In this document: positions 49,836 through 57,521 of the stretch, one piece after another | Layout of the letters: each line of letters opens with the position of its first letter | Position numbering within the stretch: position 1 is the first letter of the stretch | DNA from: Actinomycetota bacterium | GTDB lineage: Bacteria > Actinomycetota > Acidimicrobiia > IMCC26256 > VFJJ01 | NCBI GenBank assembly: GCA_009886115.1 | Contig: VFJJ01000017.1 | Span: forward strand, 1-64,000 | Length of the DNA: 64,000 nucleotides | Reading direction: 5' to 3' | The notes under the pieces: model-generated | Database searches by the model: none | The model's input: only the letters and a program-made list of their open reading frames with translations | Told to the model about the DNA's origin: nothing | Translations under genes and position numbers: made by a program

Positions 49836-51058
49836 CGGGAACGTCGGGGATGGTCGGTATGGCGGAGGCTGCTGAGGGGCGTGTGATGCTGACACCGAAC
49901 CTGGGGACGGGCGCCCAGGAGGAACGCGATCGTGTCTCGTTCACCGAGCTGCGCGCGGCCCGACGGGCCCGGGCGTTCGCCGAGATGGAGCGGCTCGACC
50001 TCGACGCGCTCGTGCTCGGTCGCGAGGCCAACGTGCGGTACGTGGCCGGATCGCGTCGGCTGTGGACCGCGTCGTCACGGCCGTTCGGCCCCACGGCCGT
50101 CGCGGTGCGCTCGACCGGGCGGGTGCACCTGATGACGTTCTCGGCGAGTCTCGAGGGGGCGCCGGCCGAGGTGCCACTCGGCGACGTGTTCTGCACCAGC
50201 TTCAACGTGGGCACGCTGCTGGGCTCCCTCGGCTCGATCGACGGTCTCCGCGCCGCGAGGCGCGTGGGTGTCGACGGCTTCACCCTGTTCATGCGCGACC
50301 TGCTGCCGACGGTCGTGCCGTCGGCCGAGATCGTGGGCGTCGAGCCTGAACTCCGTGCGCTGCGCCGGGTCAAGCTTCCCGACGAGATCGTCGCGTTGCG
50401 CATCGCGGCGGCGATCGCCGAGGCCGCGCTCGTCGCCGCCGCCGATCGCGTGCGCCCCGGTGTCACCGAGAAGGATCTCCAGGCGGCCTACCTCGAGCGC
50501 ATGTGTGTGCTGGGCACGTCGCAGTTCTCCCAGCAGGGCACGTTCACGGTGGTCGATCCGCCGGGGCGGTTGCGCCTCGTCACGAGCGGGCGCCTGCTCG
50601 ACGAGGGCGACCTCGTGGCCCTGGCTGGCGGCGTGTTGTGGGCCGGATACGAGGGCACGCTCGCTCGTACCTGGCGTTGCGGCAACCGTTCCGAGCCCAC
50701 CGCCGGGCAGCGCTCGCTGCACCGACGCTGGCGCGACGTCTCCGACGCCGTCGTCGCAGCCTGCCGGCCCGGCGCCACGGGGGCCGATCTGGTCGCTGCG
50801 CACGAGATCGCCGGGGAACCCTTGCCCCGTATGCCGATCGTGTATTCGATCGGTCTCGGTCACGAGGGCCCCATCGCGGGCTCGTCGCACGGCGTCGACC
50901 TCGATCGCCAGCAGGTCCTCGAGCCGGGGATGGTCGTCGCGGTCCGCACGTTCGTGGCCGGTGCCGCTGGCGGGGTGCTCGGCGAGGACATGGTCCTCGT
51001 CGGTGCCGGCGATCCCGAGCGTCTCACGACCCTGGGCCATGGCCCACTCGAGCGATGA
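49832..51058 (+). CDS. M24-fold protein with lost metal ligands (pseudoenzyme)
   Basis: Encodes 408 residues aligned along the whole length with M24 proteins (ARAFAEMERLDLDALVLGREANVRYVAG start, SIGLGHEGP, LEPGMVVAVRTF, GGVLGEDMVLV). Where the family has D-x-G...Y-x-S-D-x-T-R-T, it reads VALAGG and YEGTLART, so both Asp ligands are gone. The first Glu is also replaced (VAVRTF). Only the His and the last Glu remain. GTG 49832 overlaps the preceding stop (GTGA); an ATG at 49850 is an alternative start. It probably forms a regulatory or structural partner for the intact M24 protein encoded just upstream. Confidence 0.8.
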   Translation: MTGTSGMVGMAEAAEGRVMLTPNLGTGAQEERDRVSFTELRAARRARAFAEMERLDLDALVLGREANVRYVAGSRRLWTASSRPFGPTAVAVRSTGRVHLMTFSASLEGAPAEVPLGDVFCTSFNVGTLLGSLGSIDGLRAARRVGVDGFTLFMRDLLPTVVPSAEIVGVEPELRALRRVKLPDEIVALRIAAAIAEAALVAAADRVRPGVTEKDLQAAYLERMCVLGTSQFSQQGTFTVVDPPGRLRLVTSGRLLDEGDLVALAGGVLWAGYEGTLARTWRCGNRSEPTAGQRSLHRRWRDVSDAVVAACRPGATGADLVAAHEIAGEPLPRMPIVYSIGLGHEGPIAGSSHGVDLDRQQVLEPGMVVAVRTFVAGAAGGVLGEDMVLVGAGDPERLTTLGHGPLER

Positions 51059-51082
51059 ACAACACCGACAGGGAGCGACGGC

Positions 51083-51538
51083 ATGAGTGACATCGAAGCG
51101 GTCAGGCGGCTGATGGCCTTGTACAGCCAGCTGCTCGACGACTGCCGGTTCGAGGAATGGGCGCAGCTGTTCACCGACGACGCCGTGTTCTCCGTGTGGG
51201 GCAACGCCTATTCCGGACGTGCAGCGATCCGTGACGGTATCGGCGCCATGGCTCCCGAGAGGCCCGGCAAGCATGTGGCGTTCGCGACCGTGGTCGACTT
51301 CGCCACCGATGCCGACGGCGATCGGGCCCTGGCCTGGACCGATTTCGTGGCCCTCGCCGACGCCGGCCCCGGCGAGTGGGGCCGCTCGTACGCGGTCGCC
51401 ACGGCGGCCCGGTACTACGACGTGCTCGTGCGCGTGCGCGGCGACGGCGGCGAGACCGGCTGGCGGTTCCACCGGCGAGACATCCGCATGGCCGGAGAAC
51501 CGTTGCCCGAGGGTGCCACCGAGTCGCCCGCCCGCTGA
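51083..51538 (+). CDS. SnoaL-like (NTF2-fold) protein
   Basis: Encodes 151 residues of the SnoaL/NTF2-like cone fold: IEAVRRLMALYSQLLDDCRFEEWAQLFTDDAVFSVWG is the classic helix-helix-strand opening (here read by its Asp-bearing D-D-A-V-F turn), and the end has FHRRDIRMAG. GGGAG precedes the ATG, 24 bases after the M24-like gene. Members are isomerases, cyclases, hydratases or ring-hydroxylase small subunits. A second SnoaL-like protein lies at 56981 beside the Rieske oxygenase genes. Function cannot be fixed. Confidence 0.78.
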   Translation: MSDIEAVRRLMALYSQLLDDCRFEEWAQLFTDDAVFSVWGNAYSGRAAIRDGIGAMAPERPGKHVAFATVVDFATDADGDRALAWTDFVALADAGPGEWGRSYAVATAARYYDVLVRVRGDGGETGWRFHRRDIRMAGEPLPEGATESPAR

Positions 51539-51649
51539 AGGGTCGACCGCGCCCGGCTCGTCGGTCGGAGCAGGTCCGGTGGACACCGGTCCGGTCGAGG
51601 TACATGATCTACTCGCTCGCTCGTCGAGTGGGCAGAGAGGAAGTACGCC

Positions 51650-52279
51650 ATGTATCTCATGACCCGTGTCCTGACGATCGCACCAGGCCGCCTGCGGGAT
51701 GGCCTGAAGTTCGCGACGGACATCACCGAGTACGTCAACGCCAACTCCAGCGTCTCGTTCAACCTCGGCATGGGGGTCTTCGGCCGCCCCGTCGGAACCG
51801 TCGTGTGGAGCGGCATGTTCGAGTCGCAGGCCCAGTTCCTCGATGTCACCGCCGTCTTGTTGGCCAACCCCGGCTACCTCGAGCGGGTCGACGCTGCCGG
51901 CGGGTTGTTCACCAGCTCGCCGGAGGACGCCTTCCGCGAGATCGTCCACACGGCCGGCGATGTCAGCGGTCCGTTGGCCTACACCTCGGCCGTGCTGGCG
52001 ACGATCAACGCGGATCGAGCAGTCGAGGCGATCAGTTGGTCGATCGAGATGGCCGACCTGGTGAACAAGCTGACCGGCGCGCCCACGATGTTCCTGACCG
52101 ACACCTACGGGCCCTTCGGAGGCGTGGCCTTCATCAGCGGGGCCGCCGACGCCGCAGCGCTCGACACGGCCCACGCCAGCATCCGCGGGAACAGCGACTA
52201 CCTCGCCAAGATGGCAGGCTCGGCGGGGATGTTCATCCCCGGCTCTGGACGTACCGTCCTACTGCAGCGCATCATGTGA
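51650..52279 (+). CDS. Protein with two internal ferredoxin-like repeats, function unknown
   Basis: Encodes 209 residues. Residues about 3-95 and 107-205 look like two copies of one unit: TRVLTIAPGRLRDGLKF matches SAVLATINADRAVEAIS, MGVFGRPVGTVVWSG matches TDTYGPFGGVAFISG, and NPGYLERVDAAGGLF matches NSDYLAKMAGSAGMF. The pattern is that of a dimeric alpha/beta-barrel (NIPSNAP/ABM-like) fold made within one chain. GAGGAAG precedes the ATG. No signal peptide. It stands after the M24/SnoaL genes and before a convergent CoA-transferase. I recognise no named function. Confidence 0.7.
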   Translation: MYLMTRVLTIAPGRLRDGLKFATDITEYVNANSSVSFNLGMGVFGRPVGTVVWSGMFESQAQFLDVTAVLLANPGYLERVDAAGGLFTSSPEDAFREIVHTAGDVSGPLAYTSAVLATINADRAVEAISWSIEMADLVNKLTGAPTMFLTDTYGPFGGVAFISGAADAAALDTAHASIRGNSDYLAKMAGSAGMFIPGSGRTVLLQRIM

Positions 52280-52376
52280 CGAGGGCTCGGGACCCGGCGC
52301 TGCTGGACCACCCTCAGGACCAGAAGCGCCGGGTCGAGGTGAAGGCGCGGCGGGCGAACTCGCGCGGGTCGGCTCC

Positions 52377-53624
52377 TCAGCCGATCACGTTGTCGGTGCG
52401 CAAGGTGGCGATCTCGTCGTCGCTCAGGCCCAACTCCTGAGCCAGCACCACATCGGTGTGCTCGCCCAGCCAGGGCATCCGGGTCTCGGGGCCCTCGGCC
52501 ATCTTCGAGAGCTTGATGGGATTCCCCGGGGTGACCACGGGACGGCCGTCGCCACCGTCGGTGCGGGGGATCTCGACGAGCATGGCGTGGTCGATCACGT
52601 GCTGGTCGGCCGCGACGTCGGCGGGGGAGTGGCACGGCCCCACCGGTATCCCGACGCCCGCGAGCTCGTGGCAGGCCTGGCGCCGGGTCCTCGACGCCGC
52701 CCAGGCCTCGATGGCCGGCCTGAACACCGATTCGACGAGGGGCCCCCAGTCGCCGGGCTGGGCCATCGTCGGATCGTCGATCCACTCGGGACGGCAGACC
52801 GTCAGGGCGAGCGCATGGAACACCTTGACGCGGCTGCACATGACGATGAACCAACCGTCGGATGCTCGGAAGGCCTGGGTGAGGGCCGGCGATTGCAGCC
52901 CGCTCTGCACACCCATCGACCAGAAGTTCATACCCAGATCGGCCATGGCCACCATGGCGTCGTACATGGCGACGTCGACGTGCTGGCCGACGCCGGTGCG
53001 GTCGCGGTGGCGCAACGCCGCGAGGATGCCGACGGCCGCGAACACCGCGGTGCCGGTGTCGCCCAGCGCGCCCACCGGCGAGACCACGGGGGGCTCGTCG
53101 GGATGGCGCTTGAAGTCGTACAACGACGACATGGCTTCGGCCACCGGAGCGAACGCCGACCACGACGAGTACTCCGACTCCACCAGGTTCCCGAAGCCCG
53201 AGACCGATACGTACACGACCGGCGGGTGCACGGCCGCGATGTCGGCGTAGCCCAGGCCCATGCGGGCCATGGTTCCGGCCCGGAAGTTCTCGGCCACCAC
53301 GTCGAAGCGGGGAGCGAGGCGCAACACCAGGTCGCGACCCGCCGGCGACTTCATGTCGATCGCGATCGAGCGCTTTCCCAGGTTGTTTCGCAAGAACGTG
53401 GCTCCCATCGGCCGGCCCTCGGGGTCGAGCATCGTGGGCAGCGATTGGCGGCCCGTCTCGCCCTGGCCCGGATGCTCGACCTTGACCACCTCGGCGCCCA
53501 TCCGAGCGAGGAGCTGCGTGGCGTACGGGAGGGCCTGCTGCTGCTCGATGGCGAGGATCCGCACCCCGTCGAGAGGCTTGCCGAACACCGAGAGCTCAGG
53601 ATTCACCACCTCACCAAGGCGCAT
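52377..53624 (-). CDS. Type III (CaiB/BaiF) CoA-transferase
   Basis: Encodes 415 residues of the family III CoA-transferases: LDGVRILAIEQQQALPYATQLLARMGAEVVKVEHPGQGE (start and end of a typical N-terminus), NLGKRSIAIDMKSP, and C-terminal MPWLGEHTDVVL. The ATG at 53624 lies six bases after TAGGCT on the minus strand with no Shine-Dalgarno, so the mRNA is probably leaderless. It is divergent from an enoyl-CoA hydratase gene 110 bases away. The two probably act in one acyl-CoA route. This is the third of four such transferases in the window. Confidence 0.88.
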   Translation of the reverse strand: MRLGEVVNPELSVFGKPLDGVRILAIEQQQALPYATQLLARMGAEVVKVEHPGQGETGRQSLPTMLDPEGRPMGATFLRNNLGKRSIAIDMKSPAGRDLVLRLAPRFDVVAENFRAGTMARMGLGYADIAAVHPPVVYVSVSGFGNLVESEYSSWSAFAPVAEAMSSLYDFKRHPDEPPVVSPVGALGDTGTAVFAAVGILAALRHRDRTGVGQHVDVAMYDAMVAMADLGMNFWSMGVQSGLQSPALTQAFRASDGWFIVMCSRVKVFHALALTVCRPEWIDDPTMAQPGDWGPLVESVFRPAIEAWAASRTRRQACHELAGVGIPVGPCHSPADVAADQHVIDHAMLVEIPRTDGGDGRPVVTPGNPIKLSKMAEGPETRMPWLGEHTDVVLAQELGLSDDEIATLRTDNVIG

Positions 53625-53630
53625 CGCGAG

Positions 53631-53636
53631 AGCCTA
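53631..53636 (-). promoter_or_regulatory. TAGGCT -10 box, leaderless promoter
   Basis: Minus-strand TAGGCT followed by CTCGCG and the ATG at 53624, a six-base spacer. Fits the leaderless class seen in this half of the window. Confidence 0.5.
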
Positions 53637-53734
53637 CGGACCTGTGGTCTCGCCGTGCCCGGTCCCTGGCGGATTGCCCGTCCGGACCCCGCGGTGGGAG
53701 ATTCACCCGTCACTCCCCACGAGCAGGAGCCCCG

Positions 53735-54550
53735 ATGGATCGCTACGGATTCGAGACGATCGCCACCGAGCTCCACGACGGCATCCTGAAGGTCACGTAC
53801 AACCGGCCCGAGCAACGCAACGCCATCAACGCCGTGATGCACAAGGAGCTCCGGGCGCTGTACTCGCGTATCGACGCCGACGACGAGGTCGACGTGGTCG
53901 TCATCACCGGTGCCGGCAAAGCATTCTGTGTCGGCGGCGACTTCGCGCAGATGCAGGCGAACTTCGACGCTGGTGGGTATGCCGATGGCCACCCGTCGTT
54001 GTTTGGCGACGCCGCGGCCTTGGCCCGCAACATCCTCGGCGTGCGCCAGCCCATGATCGCCATGGTCAACGGCCATGCCCTCGGTCTCGGAGCGTCGCTC
54101 GCGCTCTTCTGCGACATCGTGTACATCGCATCGACCGCCAAGATCGGCGATCCCCACGTGAACGCGGGCCTGGTGGCCGCCGACGGGGGCGTGGTGCTCT
54201 GGCCGCTCCTGCTCGGGATCAACCGGGCCAAGGAGTTCCTCATGACCGGCGATCTGCTCGATGCCACCGAAGCCGAGCGCATCGGCCTCGTCAACCATGT
54301 CGTCGCGCCCGACGATCTCGAGGCGACCGTGATGGCCGCAGCTCGGCGTCTGGCCGACGGGCCGGCGATCGCCATCCGGTTCAACAAGCGGCTGGTGAAC
54401 AAGGAGCTCGAAGACCGGGTGAGCCGCATCTACGACATGGCCCTGGCCATGGAGGCCATCACCTTCGAGAGCGCCGACCACAAGGGCGCGGTCGAGGCCT
54501 TCCTGGCCAAGCGGACACCGGTCTTCGGCAAGTTCCGCACGGGCGGCTGA
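53735..54550 (+). CDS. Enoyl-CoA hydratase/isomerase family protein
   Basis: Encodes 271 residues of the crotonase fold. The CoA/oxyanion motifs are YNRPEQRNAIN, then ITGAGKAFCVGGDFAQM and VNGHALGLGASLALFCDIV. The residue at the place of the second hydratase Glu lies in KIGDPHVNAGLVAADGG, where Asp and Ala take the spots, so a true hydratase activity is uncertain and an isomerase, hydrolase or decarboxylase role is open. AGGAGC precedes the ATG. Divergent from a CoA-transferase gene and convergent with the Rieske gene. Acts on an acyl-CoA in the cytosol. Confidence 0.88.
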   Translation: MDRYGFETIATELHDGILKVTYNRPEQRNAINAVMHKELRALYSRIDADDEVDVVVITGAGKAFCVGGDFAQMQANFDAGGYADGHPSLFGDAAALARNILGVRQPMIAMVNGHALGLGASLALFCDIVYIASTAKIGDPHVNAGLVAADGGVVLWPLLLGINRAKEFLMTGDLLDATEAERIGLVNHVVAPDDLEATVMAAARRLADGPAIAIRFNKRLVNKELEDRVSRIYDMALAMEAITFESADHKGAVEAFLAKRTPVFGKFRTGG

Positions 54551-54620
54551 CCCCCGAGCATCACGGCATTCGCAGCCCGCTCGTCCCGTCAGCCCGCGGC
54601 TCCCGCGTACCGTCAGCCGG

Positions 54621-56036
54621 TCAGCCGGTCATGGCGCCGCCCGGGAGCTCGGCCGGATCGCCACCCAGGAACCGCTCCAAGGTGCGGTGCATCGTGATGA
54701 TGCGGATCTCCTCACCCGAGAGGGTGAAATGGGTGAGGCCGGGCTGGCGCACGCCGACCTGGGCGTGCTTGAGCAACGCCAGGTCCTGGTTGAGCACGGC
54801 TCCGAAGTCGGCCTGATCGAGCGGCACCGTCGCGTCGAACGGCCGCGACCGTGGAGCATCGGCCGTCGGGCTGCGGGCGAAGTTCATCGCCACGAGCTCG
54901 GCCCGGTCGGTCGCCAGGCCGGGCACCGACACCAGGACCGACACGAGATCGGCCGAGACGAGCATGGTGGCGTTGGGGAACAGGTTGTACTGCTGCAACG
55001 AGGTCACTTCCTCGGTGCTGAAGCGGGTGAGGTCGGCACCCCGGCTGGCCCACTGATGAGCGCGGATGTGCTCGGCGATGACGTCACGCACGGATCGGCC
55101 GTCGGGGATCGCCGGCACCGCGCAGGGCTCGCTGATACCCATCCGCCCACCTTGGGTGACGATGAACGAGTCCCATACGGTCTGGGGCGCCACGTTGCGG
55201 CCCAGCCGCGGGCTGGGAACCCCGTAGGGCTGGCGCGACACGCTGTGGCGACCGAGCACCTGCTGGGCCGAGTTCACGTCGTCGAGGCACCCGAGCATCT
55301 GCGAATGCAGGCCCTGGACGTGATAGGTCTCCGAGAACCCCTCGGAGATGACCTTCCAGTTGGCCTCGATGGGGACGCTCACCCGGGCCTGGCACCGGAA
55401 CTCGTCGAGCCCGGCCCAGGCCACGTCGGCCGGAACCCCGTCGAGCCACGATTCGAGCGGCTCGGCATCAGTGTCGAGGTTCACGAACACCAAGCGGCCA
55501 AAGGCGCCGACGGCAGCCGGCACGAGCGGCAGGTCGTCGTTGCGCAAGGCCCCGAAGCCCTGACGCGACGGCACTTGACGGAGTCGGCCGGTGAGGTCGT
55601 AGGTCCAGTTGTGGAACCCGCAGCGCAGCTCGGTGAGCCCGCTCCCGGCCCCGGTGCAGATCACGTTGCCCCGGTGGCGACAGGCGTTCTGGAAGGCCCG
55701 AAGCACACCGTCGTCGCCCCGAACGATGAGCACCGACAAGGGTCCGGCCCGGTACTCGAAGAAGTCGCCGGGCTCGGCCACGTGGTCGACGCTGCAGGCG
55801 ATCTGCCACACACGGGGCCACAGGCGATCGGCTTCGACAGCAGCGAACGCAGGGCTCCGGTACCGGGCGGTGGGGACCTGGACCGGGCGCTGGGGTGGCG
55901 CCCCGGCTACCGCACCGGCCGAGGCGCCGGGAGTGCTGTCGACTGCGGTGCCGACGGCAGCGCGGGTCGAGGTGATGGCGGTCCCGAGGAACCCCTCGGG
56001 GTCGGGCCCGTCGGTCCGCGAGTGCGTGATCGTCAT
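54621..56036 (-). CDS. Rieske non-haem iron oxygenase, large subunit
   Basis: Encodes 471 residues. The Rieske [2Fe-2S] motif C-x-H...C-x-x-H is CRHRG (Cys near residue 117) and CGFHNW (Cys near 137). The mononuclear iron site has E-x-Y-H-x-x-x-x-H as ETYHVQGLH near 237. An Ala/Pro-rich leader of about 50 residues precedes the domain and may be unstructured. ATG 56036 is chosen because it lies seven bases after TACTGT on the minus strand (leaderless) and a longer frame would overlap the divergent gene. It dihydroxylates or demethylates an aromatic or cyclic compound with external electrons. No small subunit or reductase gene is adjacent. Substrate unknown. Confidence 0.9.
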   Translation of the reverse strand: MTITHSRTDGPDPEGFLGTAITSTRAAVGTAVDSTPGASAGAVAGAPPQRPVQVPTARYRSPAFAAVEADRLWPRVWQIACSVDHVAEPGDFFEYRAGPLSVLIVRGDDGVLRAFQNACRHRGNVICTGAGSGLTELRCGFHNWTYDLTGRLRQVPSRQGFGALRNDDLPLVPAAVGAFGRLVFVNLDTDAEPLESWLDGVPADVAWAGLDEFRCQARVSVPIEANWKVISEGFSETYHVQGLHSQMLGCLDDVNSAQQVLGRHSVSRQPYGVPSPRLGRNVAPQTVWDSFIVTQGGRMGISEPCAVPAIPDGRSVRDVIAEHIRAHQWASRGADLTRFSTEEVTSLQQYNLFPNATMLVSADLVSVLVSVPGLATDRAELVAMNFARSPTADAPRSRPFDATVPLDQADFGAVLNQDLALLKHAQVGVRQPGLTHFTLSGEEIRIITMHRTLERFLGGDPAELPGGAMTG

Positions 56037-56043
56037 GGGGCGC

Positions 56044-56049
56044 ACAGTA
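56044..56049 (-). promoter_or_regulatory. TACTGT -10 box, leaderless promoter of Rieske gene
   Basis: Minus-strand TACTGT, seven bases before the ATG at 56036, with no Shine-Dalgarno in between. Part of a 114-base divergent promoter region. Confidence 0.45.
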
Positions 56050-56108
56050 GTTGGGGCGCGCGCGAGCTGCTCCGGACCGCGATGGTGGTGGGACGGGCGA
56101 GCGGCGCG

Positions 56109-56114
56109 TAGGTT
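56109..56114 (+). promoter_or_regulatory. TAGGTT -10 box
   Basis: TAGGTT lies six bases before a GTG at 56121 and 36 bases before the favoured ATG at 56151, which has its own AGGAGA site. Either a leaderless GTG start adds ten residues, or the RNA begins near 56121 with a short leader. Confidence 0.45.
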
Positions 56115-56150
56115 GCCCGTGTGACGCACCCGTCCCGACAGGAGAACGCC

Positions 56151-56984
56151 ATGGCCTACAACCCTCTCGAAGCTGGCGGGGTCGACGACTACCCCGTGAA
56201 GGTCGGCAGCATGTTGCTCACGATGGTCGATCCCCACGTGGGGTTCGAGAAGGCCTACAACCGCTGGTACGAGCGCGACCACTATTACGGCGGCTGCATG
56301 ATCGGCCCCTGGCTCTACGCCGGGAGCCGCTGGGTCGCCACCCGCGAGCTGAAGGACCTGCGCTGGCCCAGCGGCGACGAGACGATCGCCCGTCCCACCG
56401 ACGCCGGCTCGTACGTGGCGATCTACTGGGTCGAGAAGGGCCACCACGCCGACCACTTCGACAACTGGGCCCGCACCCAGGTGAACGCGCTCTACGGCGC
56501 GGGTCGAGGCTTCGCCGAACGGCGCCACATCCACACCGTGCTCTACGACCACGTTGGCGCGGTGTACCGCGACGCCGATCCCGTGCCCGTCGATCTGGCG
56601 CTCGACCATGGCTACGACGGCATCGTCGCCCTCTGGTTCGACGGTCGCGACGGGGTGGCCGCGGCCGACCTGCACGCCCGGCTCGCCTCCGGGCCGATGC
56701 TCGAGCTGCTGGGCGGATCGTCGATCGAGATCGCGTCGTCGTGGACGCCCGCGGCCGGCGAGAACGATCCGCGCGACGTGCCCATGGACCTCGGGACCAA
56801 GGCCGGCGGCCCGGAACGCCTGTGCCAGTTGCTGTTCGTCCGGGGCGACGTGCGCGACGCGCTCGATCGGGTGCGGTCGTACACCACGGCGGTCGAAGCG
56901 GCCGGTCTGGCTGACACGCATCTGGCGGCGCCGTTCTTCACGACAGTCGTCGGCACCGACCGGTACGTCAGCGAGATCTGGTGA
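56151..56984 (+). CDS. Conserved protein of unknown function (YNRWYE-x-DH family)
   Basis: Encodes 277 residues, paralogous to the protein at 44667-45509. Shared landmarks are KAYNRWYERDHYYGG near residue 33, GPWLYAGSRWVATREL, ALDHGYDG in the middle and a closing DRYVSEIW that matches NRYVDELRD. The fold pattern suggests repeated ferredoxin-like units. ATG 56151 has AGGAGA at ideal spacing; an alternative GTG at 56121 could be used on a leaderless mRNA. It is divergent from the Rieske gene and its end overlaps the SnoaL-like gene (GTGA). The recurrence beside two different oxygenases (TauD and Rieske) hints at an accessory or hydrolytic role. Not recognised otherwise. Confidence 0.75.
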   Translation: MAYNPLEAGGVDDYPVKVGSMLLTMVDPHVGFEKAYNRWYERDHYYGGCMIGPWLYAGSRWVATRELKDLRWPSGDETIARPTDAGSYVAIYWVEKGHHADHFDNWARTQVNALYGAGRGFAERRHIHTVLYDHVGAVYRDADPVPVDLALDHGYDGIVALWFDGRDGVAAADLHARLASGPMLELLGGSSIEIASSWTPAAGENDPRDVPMDLGTKAGGPERLCQLLFVRGDVRDALDRVRSYTTAVEAAGLADTHLAAPFFTTVVGTDRYVSEIW

Positions 56985-57481
56985 CCGGCGTCGGGGGTTC
57001 ACACGTCGTGGGCTCCGACCTCGACGGGGCCGACCTCGCGGCCACGGTCGGATGGCTGCGCGACCGAGAGCAGATCCGCGACCTCGCCCAGCACTACGCC
57101 CGTTCGGTCGACCGTCGCGACTGGGACGGGGTCCGGGGCTGCTTCGCCCCCGGCGCCCTCTGGGCCGGTTCGCTGGGCGAGAACGACGCCGCGACCTATG
57201 TCGACCTGCTCGCCCCCGGGGTCGAGGCCTACGAGGCCACGATGCACTTCATGGGCAACCAGTACGTCGAGGTCGCGCCGGGCGCCGACGTCGGCTCGGT
57301 CGAGACCTACGCCGTCGCCTGGCATCTGGAGCCCGCTGGCGCCGATCTGGCCGATCTCGTGATGGGCGTTCGCTATTGCGACGATGTCGTGCGCACACCC
57401 GAGGGCTGGCGCATCTCCCGACGCCAGGTGGCTCGCCAGTGGTACCGCGGACCCTTCCCCCGTCCCGCGACCGGCACGTGA
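56981..57481 (+). CDS. SnoaL-like (NTF2-fold) protein
   Basis: Encodes 166 residues with a SnoaL/NTF2-like fold: DREQIRDLAQHYARSVDRRDWDGVRGCFAPGALW forms the opening helices (recognised by its D-R-R-D-W turn and F-A-P-G-A), followed by a central M-H-F-M-G-N strand and a closing RISRRQVARQWYRGP. In ring-hydroxylating systems a similar fold forms the beta subunit, so it could assist the Rieske oxygenase, although it lies on the other strand. GTG 56981 overlaps the stop of the preceding gene. The CoA-transferase/Mct-like gene follows after 40 bases. Confidence 0.78.
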   Translation: MTGVGGSHVVGSDLDGADLAATVGWLRDREQIRDLAQHYARSVDRRDWDGVRGCFAPGALWAGSLGENDAATYVDLLAPGVEAYEATMHFMGNQYVEVAPGADVGSVETYAVAWHLEPAGADLADLVMGVRYCDDVVRTPEGWRISRRQVARQWYRGPFPRPATGT

Positions 57482-57521
57482 CAGCTCCGACCACCCCCGA
57501 GCGCGCCGTTGGGAGACAGCG

